Source: Bacillota bacterium
GTDB taxonomy: Bacteria > Bacillota > Clostridia > Lachnospirales > Lachnospiraceae
Length of the DNA stretch: 16,750 nt
Direction of reading: 5' to 3'
Assembly (NCBI GenBank): GCA_023393095.1
Contig: JAEWMT010000132.1
Coordinates: 1 to 16,750 of the forward strand
The notes under the pieces are model-generated. The model was not told the DNA's origin. It saw nothing but the letters and a program-made list of their open reading frames with translations, and searched no databases. This document shows, one piece after another, positions 1-7,736 of this stretch; positions within the stretch are counted from its first letter, which is position 1; the number at the start of each line of letters is the position of its first letter. Position numbers and translations under genes: made by a program.

Positions 1-1
1 G

Positions 2-64
2 ATATTAACTGCGCAGTTTGAAGTTCCAGAGAAAAAACTTTTATATAGAACAAATTTTAATTAA
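2..64 (+). CDS. Possible 3' end of an unidentified upstream gene (partial)
   Basis: This frame is open from the left edge of the window and stops at TAA 62-64, giving about 20 residues that end LLYRTNFN. The other two + frames close almost at once. The stop lies just before the GGAGG ribosome site of the following dehydrogenase, as expected for a same-operon neighbour. The tail is too short to identify a family, and a chance open frame of this length is quite possible. Confidence 0.35.
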   Translation: MLTAQFEVPEKKLLYRTNFN

Positions 65-73
65 CGGAGGCAT

Positions 74-1105
74 ATGATGCAGGCATTAAGAAAAACAAAA
101 GCCGGTCCCGGAGCGGAATTCGTAGAGGTTCCGATTCCTGAAATCGGTGAACATGATTTGCTGGTTAAAATAAAAGCGACTGCAATGTGCAAATCTGATG
201 TTGAGGTCTTTGAATGGTCATCGCTTGTTGCTAATTTAAAAACTCCTTTTACCCTGGGACATGAGTTTGCTGGTGAAGTTGTAAAAATTGGCAGCCTAGT
301 TAAGAATTTTATACCGGGTGATAAAGTGGCGGGCGAAACCCATATTCCCTGTGGTTACTGCCATGAGTGCAGAACGGGCAACAGCCATATCTGTACCAAT
401 CAGATGGGTGTTCTCGGAAGAAATGTTGACGGCTGTTTTGCAGAATATATTCGGTTACCTGAAATATCGGCGATAAAGCTAGATAAGGATGCTGACTATG
501 TTCAGATGTCGCTGTTAGAACCTCTGGGAACTGCATTGCACAGCTTACAGAAAGCGAATCCAAGCGGCAAGACAGTTGCTATACTTGGAGTTGGTACCAT
601 TGGTCTGATGGCATGTGAACTGGCAAAAGCATTGGGTGCTGTTAAGGTATTTTCCCTAGATGTCAATGACAGCAGATTAAATTACAGCCTTACCCGCGGA
701 GCGGATGTTGCAATCAATGGCATGAAAGAAGATTTTGTTGCCCGCGTGAAAGAAGAAACAGATGGTATTGGTGTCCAGTGCATCGTTGATTTTACCGGGA
801 ATAACAGAGTGATTAATCAGGCCATAGATGCTCTGGCAACAGCCGGACAGCTTGTGCATGTAGGAATGGTTGGAGCTGAACTTACGATTCCGGATTATAT
901 GTACAGAGTAGTTTACAGAGAGCTGAAGATCACTGGAATATTCGGGAGACACATGTACAATACATGGGAGCTCTTGATGTCAATGCTGAAAAACAACAAG
1001 ATTGATTTATCAGGCTATGTAGGCAGTGTTATGCCATTGACGGATTATAATAAAGCACTGGATATATTCAATGACATTAACGGAAGGGCAGTTATGATAC
1101 CATAA
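74..1105 (+). CDS. Zinc-dependent alcohol dehydrogenase, threonine 3-dehydrogenase-like (MDR family)
   Basis: Predicted cytoplasmic NAD(P)-dependent zinc dehydrogenase of 343 residues, the usual length for the medium-chain family. Catalytic-zinc ligands are visible as Cys39 and His63-Glu64 (GHEF). The structural-zinc cluster is Cys93, Cys96, Cys99 and Cys107. The Rossmann motif GVGTIG lies at 172-177 and Asp196 at the end of the second strand favours NAD. The EVFEW segment, the HIPCGYC stretch and a C-terminal GRHMYNTWELL segment resemble L-threonine 3-dehydrogenase (Tdh), but the usual CGTD catalytic segment reads CKSD, so the alcohol substrate may differ. GGAGG at 66-70 precedes ATG 74; an ATG at 77 is also possible. 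It is followed 30 bp later by an HMG-CoA lyase-like gene, suggesting it oxidises or reduces an intermediate of the same route. The family is certain; the substrate is unknown. Confidence 0.9.
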   Translation: MMQALRKTKAGPGAEFVEVPIPEIGEHDLLVKIKATAMCKSDVEVFEWSSLVANLKTPFTLGHEFAGEVVKIGSLVKNFIPGDKVAGETHIPCGYCHECRTGNSHICTNQMGVLGRNVDGCFAEYIRLPEISAIKLDKDADYVQMSLLEPLGTALHSLQKANPSGKTVAILGVGTIGLMACELAKALGAVKVFSLDVNDSRLNYSLTRGADVAINGMKEDFVARVKEETDGIGVQCIVDFTGNNRVINQAIDALATAGQLVHVGMVGAELTIPDYMYRVVYRELKITGIFGRHMYNTWELLMSMLKNNKIDLSGYVGSVMPLTDYNKALDIFNDINGRAVMIP

Positions 1106-1135
1106 TAGCCGTAAGCGTTAAGAGGAGGAATAAAA

Positions 1136-2026
1136 ATGTTAAATTTCAATGAATTTCCAAAAGAGGTTTCAATTTTTGAAGTGGCACCGAGAGACGGCTT
1201 ACAGCCGGAACCGGTATTTGTCCCCACAGAGAAAAAGTTAAAGTTGATTCATATGCTTGAGGATGCCGGTTGCAAAAGAATTGAATTAACCTCTTTCGTA
1301 CATCCTAAATGGGTACCGCAGATGGCGGACGCAAAGGAAATTGTAGATGCAATTGAACCAAAGGAAGGCATCTCCTATAATGCACTGGTTCCTAATATGA
1401 AGGGTTTTGAACGTGCACTCGATTGTGGCTTGAAGGAAGTTGTTACTATTTGCAGCACAAGCGAAAGTCATAATCATGAAAATTTAAACCATACAGTTAG
1501 CGAAACATTAAAACAGATAGAAGAAATGAATCAGATTGCCGCAAAGCAGGGAGTAAAGGTTCGTTCCTATATAGCAACCGTATTCGGTTGTCCGATCGAA
1601 GGTCCGGAATCACCGGAAAGGGCACTGGAAATAGCACTTGCACTGGAGAGTTTCGGTTCCTATGAGATCTCACTCGGAGATACAACCGGTATGGCAAATC
1701 CTATTTCAGCCTATGAGATACCGAAAATGATTAAAGAGAAGCTGACAAAAGCAAAATTAGCCGTTCATTATCATAAGTTCAACGGATTGGAATTTGCTAA
1801 CAATCTGGCATCACTTCAGGCAGGAATTACTATATTTGACGGAGCTGCGGGTGGCCTGGGAGGATGTCCTTATGCTCCGGGAGCAAAAGGAAACTGCCAG
1901 ACGGAAGTTCTGGTTGAAATGTTTCATCGTATGGGCATAGAAACCGGTATCGATCTGAATAAAATCATTGAGGCTGGTAAGTATGCGCAGACTCTGAGTA
2001 CGTTATTATATCAGAAATGCAATTAG
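1136..2026 (+). CDS. Hydroxymethylglutaryl-CoA lyase-like DRE-TIM metallolyase
   Basis: Family members cleave 3-hydroxy-3-methylglutaryl-CoA to acetoacetate and acetyl-CoA. The 296 residues match the bacterial lyase length. Visible motifs are APRDGLQ at 17-23 (Arg19, Asp20), Glu50 in the IELTSFVHPKWVPQMAD segment, VFGCPIEG at 149-156, SLGDTTG at 179-185, His211 and His213 as metal ligands, and GLGGCPYAPGAKGN at 240-253 with catalytic Cys244 and metal-binding Asn253. One oddity: the usual HxHDTxG segment reads HYHKFNG, so Lys214 replaces a strongly conserved Asp beside the metal site. This suggests altered substrate choice. GAGGAGG precedes ATG 1136. The stop overlaps the ribosome site of the HMG-CoA reductase gene. 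Together the pair recalls mvaA/mvaB of mevalonate catabolism. Alternative: a lyase for a related 3-hydroxyacyl-CoA. Confidence 0.87.
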   Translation: MLNFNEFPKEVSIFEVAPRDGLQPEPVFVPTEKKLKLIHMLEDAGCKRIELTSFVHPKWVPQMADAKEIVDAIEPKEGISYNALVPNMKGFERALDCGLKEVVTICSTSESHNHENLNHTVSETLKQIEEMNQIAAKQGVKVRSYIATVFGCPIEGPESPERALEIALALESFGSYEISLGDTTGMANPISAYEIPKMIKEKLTKAKLAVHYHKFNGLEFANNLASLQAGITIFDGAAGGLGGCPYAPGAKGNCQTEVLVEMFHRMGIETGIDLNKIIEAGKYAQTLSTLLYQKCN

Positions 2027-2036
2027 GAGGTGCACA

Positions 2037-3350
2037 ATGGAAGAGAAAATGCAAGGCATTAAAGAACGTTATGTCAGCGGAAAGATTAAGACACAGCATC
2101 TGGAAACAGTCATTTTTGAAGAAATCTATAAATCGGATGCAACAATGGTAAAGGAAGCATGTAATGATGCCGCAGTGATCCGTTGTGAAATGATTGAAGA
2201 TGTAACAGGAGTATCACTCCCGCAGATTAAGAATACCAGAATTGATAACTGTTCATTGGTAGGCGGAGAGAGAATTCTGTCAGGTATTGAAGGAAAAATC
2301 GGTGCAGCTACACTGCCTATGGGCTTTGCGGGCCCGATTCAAATTAACGGACAATATGTAAATGAAAAGATATATGTACCAATGGCTACCAATGAAGCTG
2401 CTTTGATCGCGGGTGTTCAAAGAGGTATGAAAGCGATTAATATGGCCGGCGGTTTACATACGATGGTACATTTTGACGGAATGACGCGTGCTCCTTTAAT
2501 TGAAGCTCCCGATATTTATGAAGGCCGCCGTTTATGCGAGCAGGTTCAGACGGATATGGAGTTCTTGAAAGAACTTGGATCCCACTGCAAAGATCCTTTT
2601 GTAAGACTTGAGAAAATTGATCCTTATCAACTGGGTACAAAGGTGTTCCTGCGTATGATATTTAAGACCGGTGATGCGATGGGTATGAACGGTGTTACAA
2701 AAGCTTCTGCTGATATTGTAAGAGCATTACTGGCTAAATTACCGGAATGGCGTCTGATTACCATCAGCAGCAATCTCTGTACCGATAAGAAAAACAACCA
2801 TATCAATGTACTGAATAATCGTGGTAAGGCTGTTGAGACCGAGGTATTCATACCAACAGAAGTTTTAAAGTCTGTATTTAAAGCAGGCGTTAATCCGAGA
2901 AGCGTAGAAAAAATCGTATTCCATAAATGTTATCTGGGCTCTTCATTAAGCGGAACACTCAGCGGCTTCAACGTAAATGCTGCCAATGCTTTAGCTGCGG
3001 TATATGCAGCAACCGGTCAGGATATGGCACATGTCATCACATCTGCAAGCTGCTTTGTACAGGCAGATGCAAAGGATGACGGACTTCATTTCATGGTTAG
3101 TCTTCCTTGCATGGAGCTGGCGACAATCGGTGGCGGCACAATGTTCGGAACGGCGAAAGAAGCATTAAGGATGATCGGATGCGGTGAGTTTGGTAAGAGC
3201 ATTGATGATAACAAGAATGTAATGAGACTTGCAGAGATTACAGCTGCAGCGGTAACGGCACTTGACTTAAATACAGCATGTGCCCAGGCAGCCGGTTATG
3301 AAATGGCTGACTCACATGTGAAATTAGCTCGTGGAGAAGAAGATAAATAA
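2037..3350 (+). CDS. Hydroxymethylglutaryl-CoA reductase, class I/archaeal-like
   Basis: Family members interconvert HMG-CoA and mevalonate with two NAD(P)H. At 437 residues this is a soluble, catalytic-domain-only enzyme. The four catalytic residues appear present: Glu120 in ATNEAAL, Lys251 in CTDKKNN, Asp329 in TGQDMAH and His427 near the C-terminus in ADSHVKLAR. The cofactor motif GDAMGMN lies at 212-218, and GGGTMFGTAKEAL at 365-377 matches the GGGT segment. The DKK and GQD contexts resemble class I (archaeal/eukaryotic) enzymes rather than class II of Pseudomonas mevalonii. The N-terminal 80 residues and the 155-195 segment look divergent. The ribosome site AGGAGGTG at 2025-2032 overlaps the lyase stop, indicating translational coupling. 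With a lyase next door and no synthase, the likely direction is mevalonate-type oxidation, but a related substrate is possible. Confidence 0.88.
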   Translation: MEEKMQGIKERYVSGKIKTQHLETVIFEEIYKSDATMVKEACNDAAVIRCEMIEDVTGVSLPQIKNTRIDNCSLVGGERILSGIEGKIGAATLPMGFAGPIQINGQYVNEKIYVPMATNEAALIAGVQRGMKAINMAGGLHTMVHFDGMTRAPLIEAPDIYEGRRLCEQVQTDMEFLKELGSHCKDPFVRLEKIDPYQLGTKVFLRMIFKTGDAMGMNGVTKASADIVRALLAKLPEWRLITISSNLCTDKKNNHINVLNNRGKAVETEVFIPTEVLKSVFKAGVNPRSVEKIVFHKCYLGSSLSGTLSGFNVNAANALAAVYAATGQDMAHVITSASCFVQADAKDDGLHFMVSLPCMELATIGGGTMFGTAKEALRMIGCGEFGKSIDDNKNVMRLAEITAAAVTALDLNTACAQAAGYEMADSHVKLARGEEDK

Positions 3351-3377
3351 ATTGAAGGTTTTGTTATTTTATGGGCA

Positions 3378-3398
3378 ATGTAATGTTAATAATTACAT
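3378..3398. promoter_or_regulatory. 21-bp palindrome upstream of the sugar-binding protein gene (putative operator)
   Basis: ATGTAAT at 3378-3384 and ATTACAT at 3392-3398 form a perfect inverted repeat around a 7-bp centre, about 70 bp before the binding-protein start. This geometry fits a dimeric repressor or activator site. No convincing promoter with standard spacing was found around it, and the regulator is unknown. Confidence 0.35.
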
Positions 3399-3406
3399 AA
3401 AAAATT

Positions 3407-3430
3407 CTTTTGCGTAACGGACAGCAAAAG
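3407..3430. other. Small hairpin in the binding-protein leader
   Basis: CTTTTGC at 3407-3413 pairs with GCAAAAG at 3424-3430 across a 10-nt loop. It is followed by A-rich sequence on the + strand and by a T-run on the - strand (AATTTTTTAT). It would therefore look like a terminator only for minus-strand transcription, and no minus-strand gene is seen here. It may instead be a leader structure or part of a regulatory site. Confidence 0.3.
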
Positions 3431-3467
3431 AGAAATAAAAAAATACAGTCCGAATGAAGGAGGACAT

Positions 3468-4850
3468 ATGAAAAAATTTAGAAAAATTTCAGCTCTTTTA
3501 TTAGTTTGCTGCATGGTAGTATCATTGTTAACTGCGTGCGGATCAAAGAAAGACGAAAAAAATGACGCTGCTGATTCCAACAGTTCAAACGCAACTTCAG
3601 CTCCCGAGAAATCTGATGACGCCGCAAGCGGTGAAAAACAGACATTACGTGTTACATGGTGGGGTAATACAGAGCGTGACAAGCTGTATTTTCAGATTAA
3701 TGATTTATTCATGAAAGAAAATCCAAATGTAGAAATTGTAACTGAAAGCCCCGGCTGGAATGACTACTGGACAGCTGTATCAACCGCATATGCAAGCGGA
3801 ACCGCACCGGATGTTGTTCAGTTCCAGTCAAATCAGATTGGCGAATATGCTTCAAAGAATGTTTTAGCACCTCTCAATTCTTATGTTGATTCTGGTGCGA
3901 TAAATCTTAAAGATTGGAATCAGGATCTGGTTTCAACCGGTAATTATAATAACAATCTGTACATGGTTACATTAGGTATCACAGCTCAGACAATGTATGT
4001 AAATAAGACACTTTGTGATGAACTGGGCTTAAAGCTCTGGGGTGAAGATGAGGATATATCTTGGGAAGATTTTGAAAAATTCTTAAATGATGCGCAGAAG
4101 AAATTACCGAAGGATACATACTCCTGTATGGATTTCTACACAAACAACGATTTAATATGGGTATGGATAAGACAGCATACACCTGCAGGCGTTGAATGGG
4201 TAGGTGCCGACGGCAAGTTTGCTCCTTCAAAAGAAACCATGAGTGGTTGGTATTCCTTGGGTAACAGATTACGTAAATCAGGCGCAATTGCTCCTGTTAC
4301 CAAGACTCAGGAGTGGGAACAGAAGGCATGGGAAGAAGGACCGTTTGTAAAACGTAATGTACTTTTCTATTTTGCAAATGCAAATCAGATTAAGACCTAT
4401 CAGGGTGCTACAAAGGATGAGATCGTTTTAAGGAAGGTACCGATTGCTAAGGGTGCAGATAACGAACATGGAGATCTTCTTATTACATCCTCATTTGGTA
4501 TCTCTGAAACTTCTAAGGTGAAGGATTTAGCAGCTAAGTACATCGACTTCTTTGCAAATAACGAGGAAGCTCAGAAAATATTCAATCAAGAACTTGGTGT
4601 TCCGGGTTCCCTGGCAATTCAGGATTTGCTGAGCAAAACAGCTGATCCTAGCAATGTAAAGGCTACTAATTATGTAAATATGGTTGCTAAAAATACCCTT
4701 CCGTTCAAAGCAAAAGAACCTGGTGTATGGGCGATACAGAATGAAATTGCAAGTGTTGCACAGCAGGTAGCTACAGATTCTATGAGCGCGGATAAGGCAG
4801 CCGAATATATTATCGGTTGTGCCAATGATGTAATCAGTGAGAACCAATAA
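3468..4850 (+). CDS. Extracellular carbohydrate-binding lipoprotein of an ABC importer (SBP family 1)
   Basis: Substrate-binding component of a carbohydrate importer, 460 residues and typical in size. A lipoprotein signal peptide spans residues 1-23 (basic MKKFRK, hydrophobic core, lipobox LTAC with Cys24), so the mature protein is anchored to the outer face of the membrane. A Ser/Asp/Ala-rich linker follows to about residue 60. The folded domain then opens with the LRVTWWGNTERDK strand characteristic of family 1 sugar-binding proteins (MalE/UgpB-like), and includes Trp-rich segments such as WGEDEDISWEDF that often contact sugar rings. GGAGG precedes ATG 3468. Two permease genes follow after a strong hairpin. 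The ligand cannot be deduced; the neighbours suggest a sugar, sugar acid or glycoside. Confidence 0.92.
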   Translation: MKKFRKISALLLVCCMVVSLLTACGSKKDEKNDAADSNSSNATSAPEKSDDAASGEKQTLRVTWWGNTERDKLYFQINDLFMKENPNVEIVTESPGWNDYWTAVSTAYASGTAPDVVQFQSNQIGEYASKNVLAPLNSYVDSGAINLKDWNQDLVSTGNYNNNLYMVTLGITAQTMYVNKTLCDELGLKLWGEDEDISWEDFEKFLNDAQKKLPKDTYSCMDFYTNNDLIWVWIRQHTPAGVEWVGADGKFAPSKETMSGWYSLGNRLRKSGAIAPVTKTQEWEQKAWEEGPFVKRNVLFYFANANQIKTYQGATKDEIVLRKVPIAKGADNEHGDLLITSSFGISETSKVKDLAAKYIDFFANNEEAQKIFNQELGVPGSLAIQDLLSKTADPSNVKATNYVNMVAKNTLPFKAKEPGVWAIQNEIASVAQQVATDSMSADKAAEYIIGCANDVISENQ

Positions 4851-4914
4851 TTTGAACGGACAGACGCAGTACTAAATATTCAACAATTGCTTTACTGCCA
4901 TGTAAAACAAGAAA

Positions 4915-4962
4915 GGTGAAGGAGTGGTACATAATAAATATGCTATGTATCACTCCTTCACC
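4915..4962 (+). other. 19-bp stem-loop between binding-protein and permease genes
   Basis: The arms at 4915-4933 and 4944-4962 pair over 19 bp with a single G-U wobble, closing a 10-nt loop. There is no T-run afterwards, so it is not a classical terminator. Such structures between binding-protein and permease genes commonly protect the upstream mRNA from 3' decay or partly halt transcription, giving more binding protein than permease. That role here is inferred from position. Confidence 0.6.
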
Positions 4963-5056
4963 AACATAAAATGCACAATCTGCTTTTAATTTATGATATT
5001 CAATATGTAGTTGTGGATTATGAAAAATTTCATAACAAGAAAAAGAGGTGCTGATT

Positions 5057-5953
5057 TTGAATAAATTTTTGAATAAACATGCAGGATATGTATTCCTCAT
5101 ACCATGGATGATTGGCTTCCTTCTACTGACGCTCATTCCATTAGTTATGTCTCTTTATTATTCATTCACGGATTATAATATGTTATCAACACCGAAGCTT
5201 ATCGGATTTAAAAATTATATCAAGATGTTTACGATGGATTATCATTTTAGGAATGCAGTAAAAGTTACTCTGCTTTACGTATTTATTTCGGTGCCGTTAC
5301 AGATTTTTGCTTCTTTATGCCTTGCATTTCTGCTTAATAAGCCAGTGCCTTTTCTCTCAGGAATACGAGCAGCCTTTTATATACCCTCCCTTCTGGGCGG
5401 CAGTGTGGCAGTGTCTATCTTATGGAGACAAATATTTGGTTCGGAAGGTATCTTCAATATGCTATTAAGTGCAATAGGCCTAGAAGAGATGTCCAAAATC
5501 AGCTGGATTGCTGATCCGAAATATGGACTCGGAACTTTAGTAATACTTCGTGTATGGCAATTTGGCTCTCCTATGATTATTTTTCTGGCAGGTATTAAAC
5601 AGATACCGGCTTCCTATATTGAGGCAGCATCCATCGATGGAGCAGGCAGGTTTAGACAGATAACAAAAATTATACTTCCCTTATTATCACCAATTATCTT
5701 TTATAATGTGGTAATGCAGATCATCAGTGCATTTAAGGTGTTTACCGAAGCTTTTGTAATAAGCGGCGGTAGCAAAGGTGCTGGCGGTGTCATGGACAAT
5801 ATGTTGGTATATACCCTGCACATTTATAATGAAGGCTTCGGCAAGATGCGTATGGGATATGCATCTGCTCTCTCCTGGATTTTAGTAATTATGGTCAGTG
5901 TGTTTACGGTTATAGCCTTTAAGATGTCAGACAAACATGTTCATTACGAGTAA
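5057..5953 (+). CDS. Sugar ABC transporter permease, MalF/UgpA type
   Basis: Membrane-spanning subunit of the carbohydrate importer, about 298 residues with around six hydrophobic helices, the first at residues 8-30 (YVFLIPWMIGFLLLTLIPL). The cytoplasmic EAA loop that contacts the ATPase is clear around residues 188-210 (IEAASIDGAGRFRQITKIIL). I chose the TTG start at 5057 because AGAGG at 5044-5048 lies a proper distance upstream. A GTG at 5048 would add three residues, but it falls inside that ribosome site. It sits 13 bp before the second permease gene, with which it should form the transmembrane pair. No ATPase gene is adjacent, so a shared MsmX/UgpC-type ATPase is the likely energy source. 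Confidence 0.93.
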   Translation: MNKFLNKHAGYVFLIPWMIGFLLLTLIPLVMSLYYSFTDYNMLSTPKLIGFKNYIKMFTMDYHFRNAVKVTLLYVFISVPLQIFASLCLAFLLNKPVPFLSGIRAAFYIPSLLGGSVAVSILWRQIFGSEGIFNMLLSAIGLEEMSKISWIADPKYGLGTLVILRVWQFGSPMIIFLAGIKQIPASYIEAASIDGAGRFRQITKIILPLLSPIIFYNVVMQIISAFKVFTEAFVISGGSKGAGGVMDNMLVYTLHIYNEGFGKMRMGYASALSWILVIMVSVFTVIAFKMSDKHVHYE

Positions 5954-5966
5954 AGGGGGTTAACTG

Positions 5967-6809
5967 ATGTTAAAACATGAAAACGCAAGAAAATATATTC
6001 GTTTTATATTATTAGTAAGTGGGGCTTTGATAATGTTATATCCTTTGATTTGGATGGTAGCAAGCTCCTTTAAACCGGAAGGAACAATTTTTACAAATGT
6101 TGGACTGATTCCAAAGCAATTTACACTGGAAAATTATAAAATTGGCTGGAATTCGAATGGAGCAACTACTTTTACTACTTATTTTATGAACTCTATCATC
6201 ATTTCATCACTTTGTGTTGTTGGAAACGTGATGTCCTGTTCCTTAGCCGCCTATGCTTTTGCTAGACTTGAATTTAAATTCAGTGCCTTGTTTTTCGCAC
6301 TAATGATGGTTACTATGATGGTACCTCAGCATGCTACAATAGTACCTCAATATGTTTATTTTACAAAATTAGGATTTAATAATACGATTATACCGCTGAT
6401 TCTTCCAAAATTATTAGCAACTGACGGATTTTTTGTATTTTTATTTATACAGTTCTTTCGAGGTTTGCCCAGAGAGTTGGACGAGGCGGCAGTCATTGAC
6501 GGCTGCAATAAATATAAGATATTCCTGAAGGTGCTTCTTCCGTTATGTAAGCCAGCAATGATTACTACGATTATATTTACATTTATCTGGTCATGGAATG
6601 ATTTCTTTACACAGATAATTTACTTAAGAGAGGCTCCCAAATACACAGTAACACTGGGACTACGTTTGTTTGTTGATGCGACTGCGAAAAGTGCCTTCGG
6701 TGCAATGTTTGCCATGTCAACCTTATCCTTAATACCGGTTATTGTATTGTTTATCTTCTTCCAGAAATATTTGGTTGAGGGTATAGCGACAACAGGTATC
6801 AAAGGATAG
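5967..6809 (+). CDS. Sugar ABC transporter permease, MalG/UgpE type
   Basis: Second membrane subunit of the importer, 280 residues with about six hydrophobic helices, the first near residues 12-32 and followed by SSFKPEGTIF, a typical MalG-family segment. The EAA loop is at about 172-192 (DEAAVIDGCNKYKIFLKVLLP) and is followed by the family sequence FTFIWSWNDFF. AAAGGGGG precedes ATG 5967. It pairs with the MalF-type permease immediately upstream. The next gene is a TIM-barrel isomerase-like protein that begins 35 bp later, so transport and metabolism are probably co-transcribed. Confidence 0.94.
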   Translation: MLKHENARKYIRFILLVSGALIMLYPLIWMVASSFKPEGTIFTNVGLIPKQFTLENYKIGWNSNGATTFTTYFMNSIIISSLCVVGNVMSCSLAAYAFARLEFKFSALFFALMMVTMMVPQHATIVPQYVYFTKLGFNNTIIPLILPKLLATDGFFVFLFIQFFRGLPRELDEAAVIDGCNKYKIFLKVLLPLCKPAMITTIIFTFIWSWNDFFTQIIYLREAPKYTVTLGLRLFVDATAKSAFGAMFAMSTLSLIPVIVLFIFFQKYLVEGIATTGIKG

Positions 6810-6843
6810 AGTTAAAAGGGCATTTGATGGAATGGAGATTTAT

Positions 6844-7644
6844 ATGTTGAAAATGGCTGTTTCCTCCCTGACTTTTGATGGATTCGGTAATAATGACTTT
6901 GTAAAGACCTTTGCCTTTGCAGGTAAAGCAGGTTATAAAAGAGTTGAATTCAACTGCTGGTATCCAAAGACTCTAACTCCATCAAAAATGAGAGAGTTAA
7001 AAAGAAGATGCGAAATTGCAGATTTGATACCGGTATCTTTGCATGTTACTGCTTTTGGCGGAGGTAGTAACGATTTGCTGACTGCCAATGTGTGTCATAA
7101 AATGCGGGCAATTGAAGCAGCAGCAGAATTAGGATGTCGCAGGGTTGTTGCTTCCTGCATGGAAAGAAATTCTGCCGGTGGTCTTGAAGCGGTGATAGAA
7201 GAGCTTAAGATCCTGGCTCCCGTAGCAAAGGAAGCGGACGTCCTGTTGTGTCTGGAAAATCATTGTAATAATGTTCTGGAGAATGAGGAAGATTATCAGC
7301 GTATTTTTCAGGCCGTTCAATCCGACTATATTGGTATTTGTATTGACACCGGTCATTTTGATGCTGCAGGGGTAAGTATGGATCGCATGATTGATCGATT
7401 TTCGGATAAGATAAATCACATTCATTTAAAAGAAAATAATGGTTTTGGAATTAAGAAATTTTGCCGGTTCGGTGAAGGTACTACGGATATTTCAAAAGTA
7501 GTCAGGCGATTGCTGGAAAAAGGTTATTCGGGATATATGTCCGTAGAGCTTTCCCCTGAGATCGGAGAATCTGGCGAAAGTGTCGATTTTTGTATAAACG
7601 ATTGGAAAAAGCCGATTACTTTATTTTCAGAGCTTGAAGAATAA
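6844..7644 (+). CDS. Sugar phosphate isomerase/epimerase-like TIM-barrel protein (AP endonuclease family 2 fold)
   Basis: Xylose-isomerase-like TIM barrel of 266 residues, a family that includes sugar and keto-acid isomerases, epimerases, dehydratases and some decarboxylases. The expected divalent-metal ligands, numbered from the chosen start, are Glu138 (CLENH), Asp168 (IDTGHF), His194 (HIHLKE) and Glu235 (SVEL). I chose ATG 6844 because TGGAG at 6833-6837 is correctly spaced before it; the upstream in-frame ATG at 6832 overlaps that ribosome site. It follows the MalG-type permease gene closely. It lacks the YGDxHPxFG motif shared by the other two isomerase-like proteins in the cluster, so it belongs to a different subgroup. 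The exact reaction is unknown. Confidence 0.87.
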   Translation: MLKMAVSSLTFDGFGNNDFVKTFAFAGKAGYKRVEFNCWYPKTLTPSKMRELKRRCEIADLIPVSLHVTAFGGGSNDLLTANVCHKMRAIEAAAELGCRRVVASCMERNSAGGLEAVIEELKILAPVAKEADVLLCLENHCNNVLENEEDYQRIFQAVQSDYIGICIDTGHFDAAGVSMDRMIDRFSDKINHIHLKENNGFGIKKFCRFGEGTTDISKVVRRLLEKGYSGYMSVELSPEIGESGESVDFCINDWKKPITLFSELEE

Positions 7645-7667
7645 TCGTCGGAAAAGAAGTTTCAAAA

Positions 7668-7736
7668 GTGAATTATTTATAATTTACTTTGTAAATATTG
7701 TGCTGATGCCCATATTGAAAAACGAAATTTTTCAAT
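7668..7736. promoter_or_regulatory. Two palindromes in the gap before the Gfo/Idh/MocA gene
   Basis: GTGAATTAT at 7668-7676 and ATAATTTAC at 7679-7687 form a 20-bp near-perfect palindrome with a 2-bp centre and one mismatched pair. ATTGAAAAA at 7714-7722 and TTTTTCAAT at 7728-7736 form a second dyad with a 5-bp centre. Both are AT-rich, so chance is possible. Their place in the widest gap between neighbouring catabolic genes suggests regulatory sites or an internal promoter region. Confidence 0.3.

Noticed and set aside
3351..3467. Possible promoter TTGTTA with TTAATA before the binding-protein gene
   Set aside because: The spacing is about 19 bp and both boxes are weak, so it was not listed as a feature.
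3979..4287. Long open frames on the - strand across the binding-protein and other genes
   Set aside because: They lie wholly inside clear + strand genes, lack recognisable motifs and are shadows of coding sequence.
5048..5056. GTG 5048 as start of the MalF-type permease
   Set aside because: The GTG lies inside the AGAGGTG ribosome site; TTG 5057 has proper spacing.
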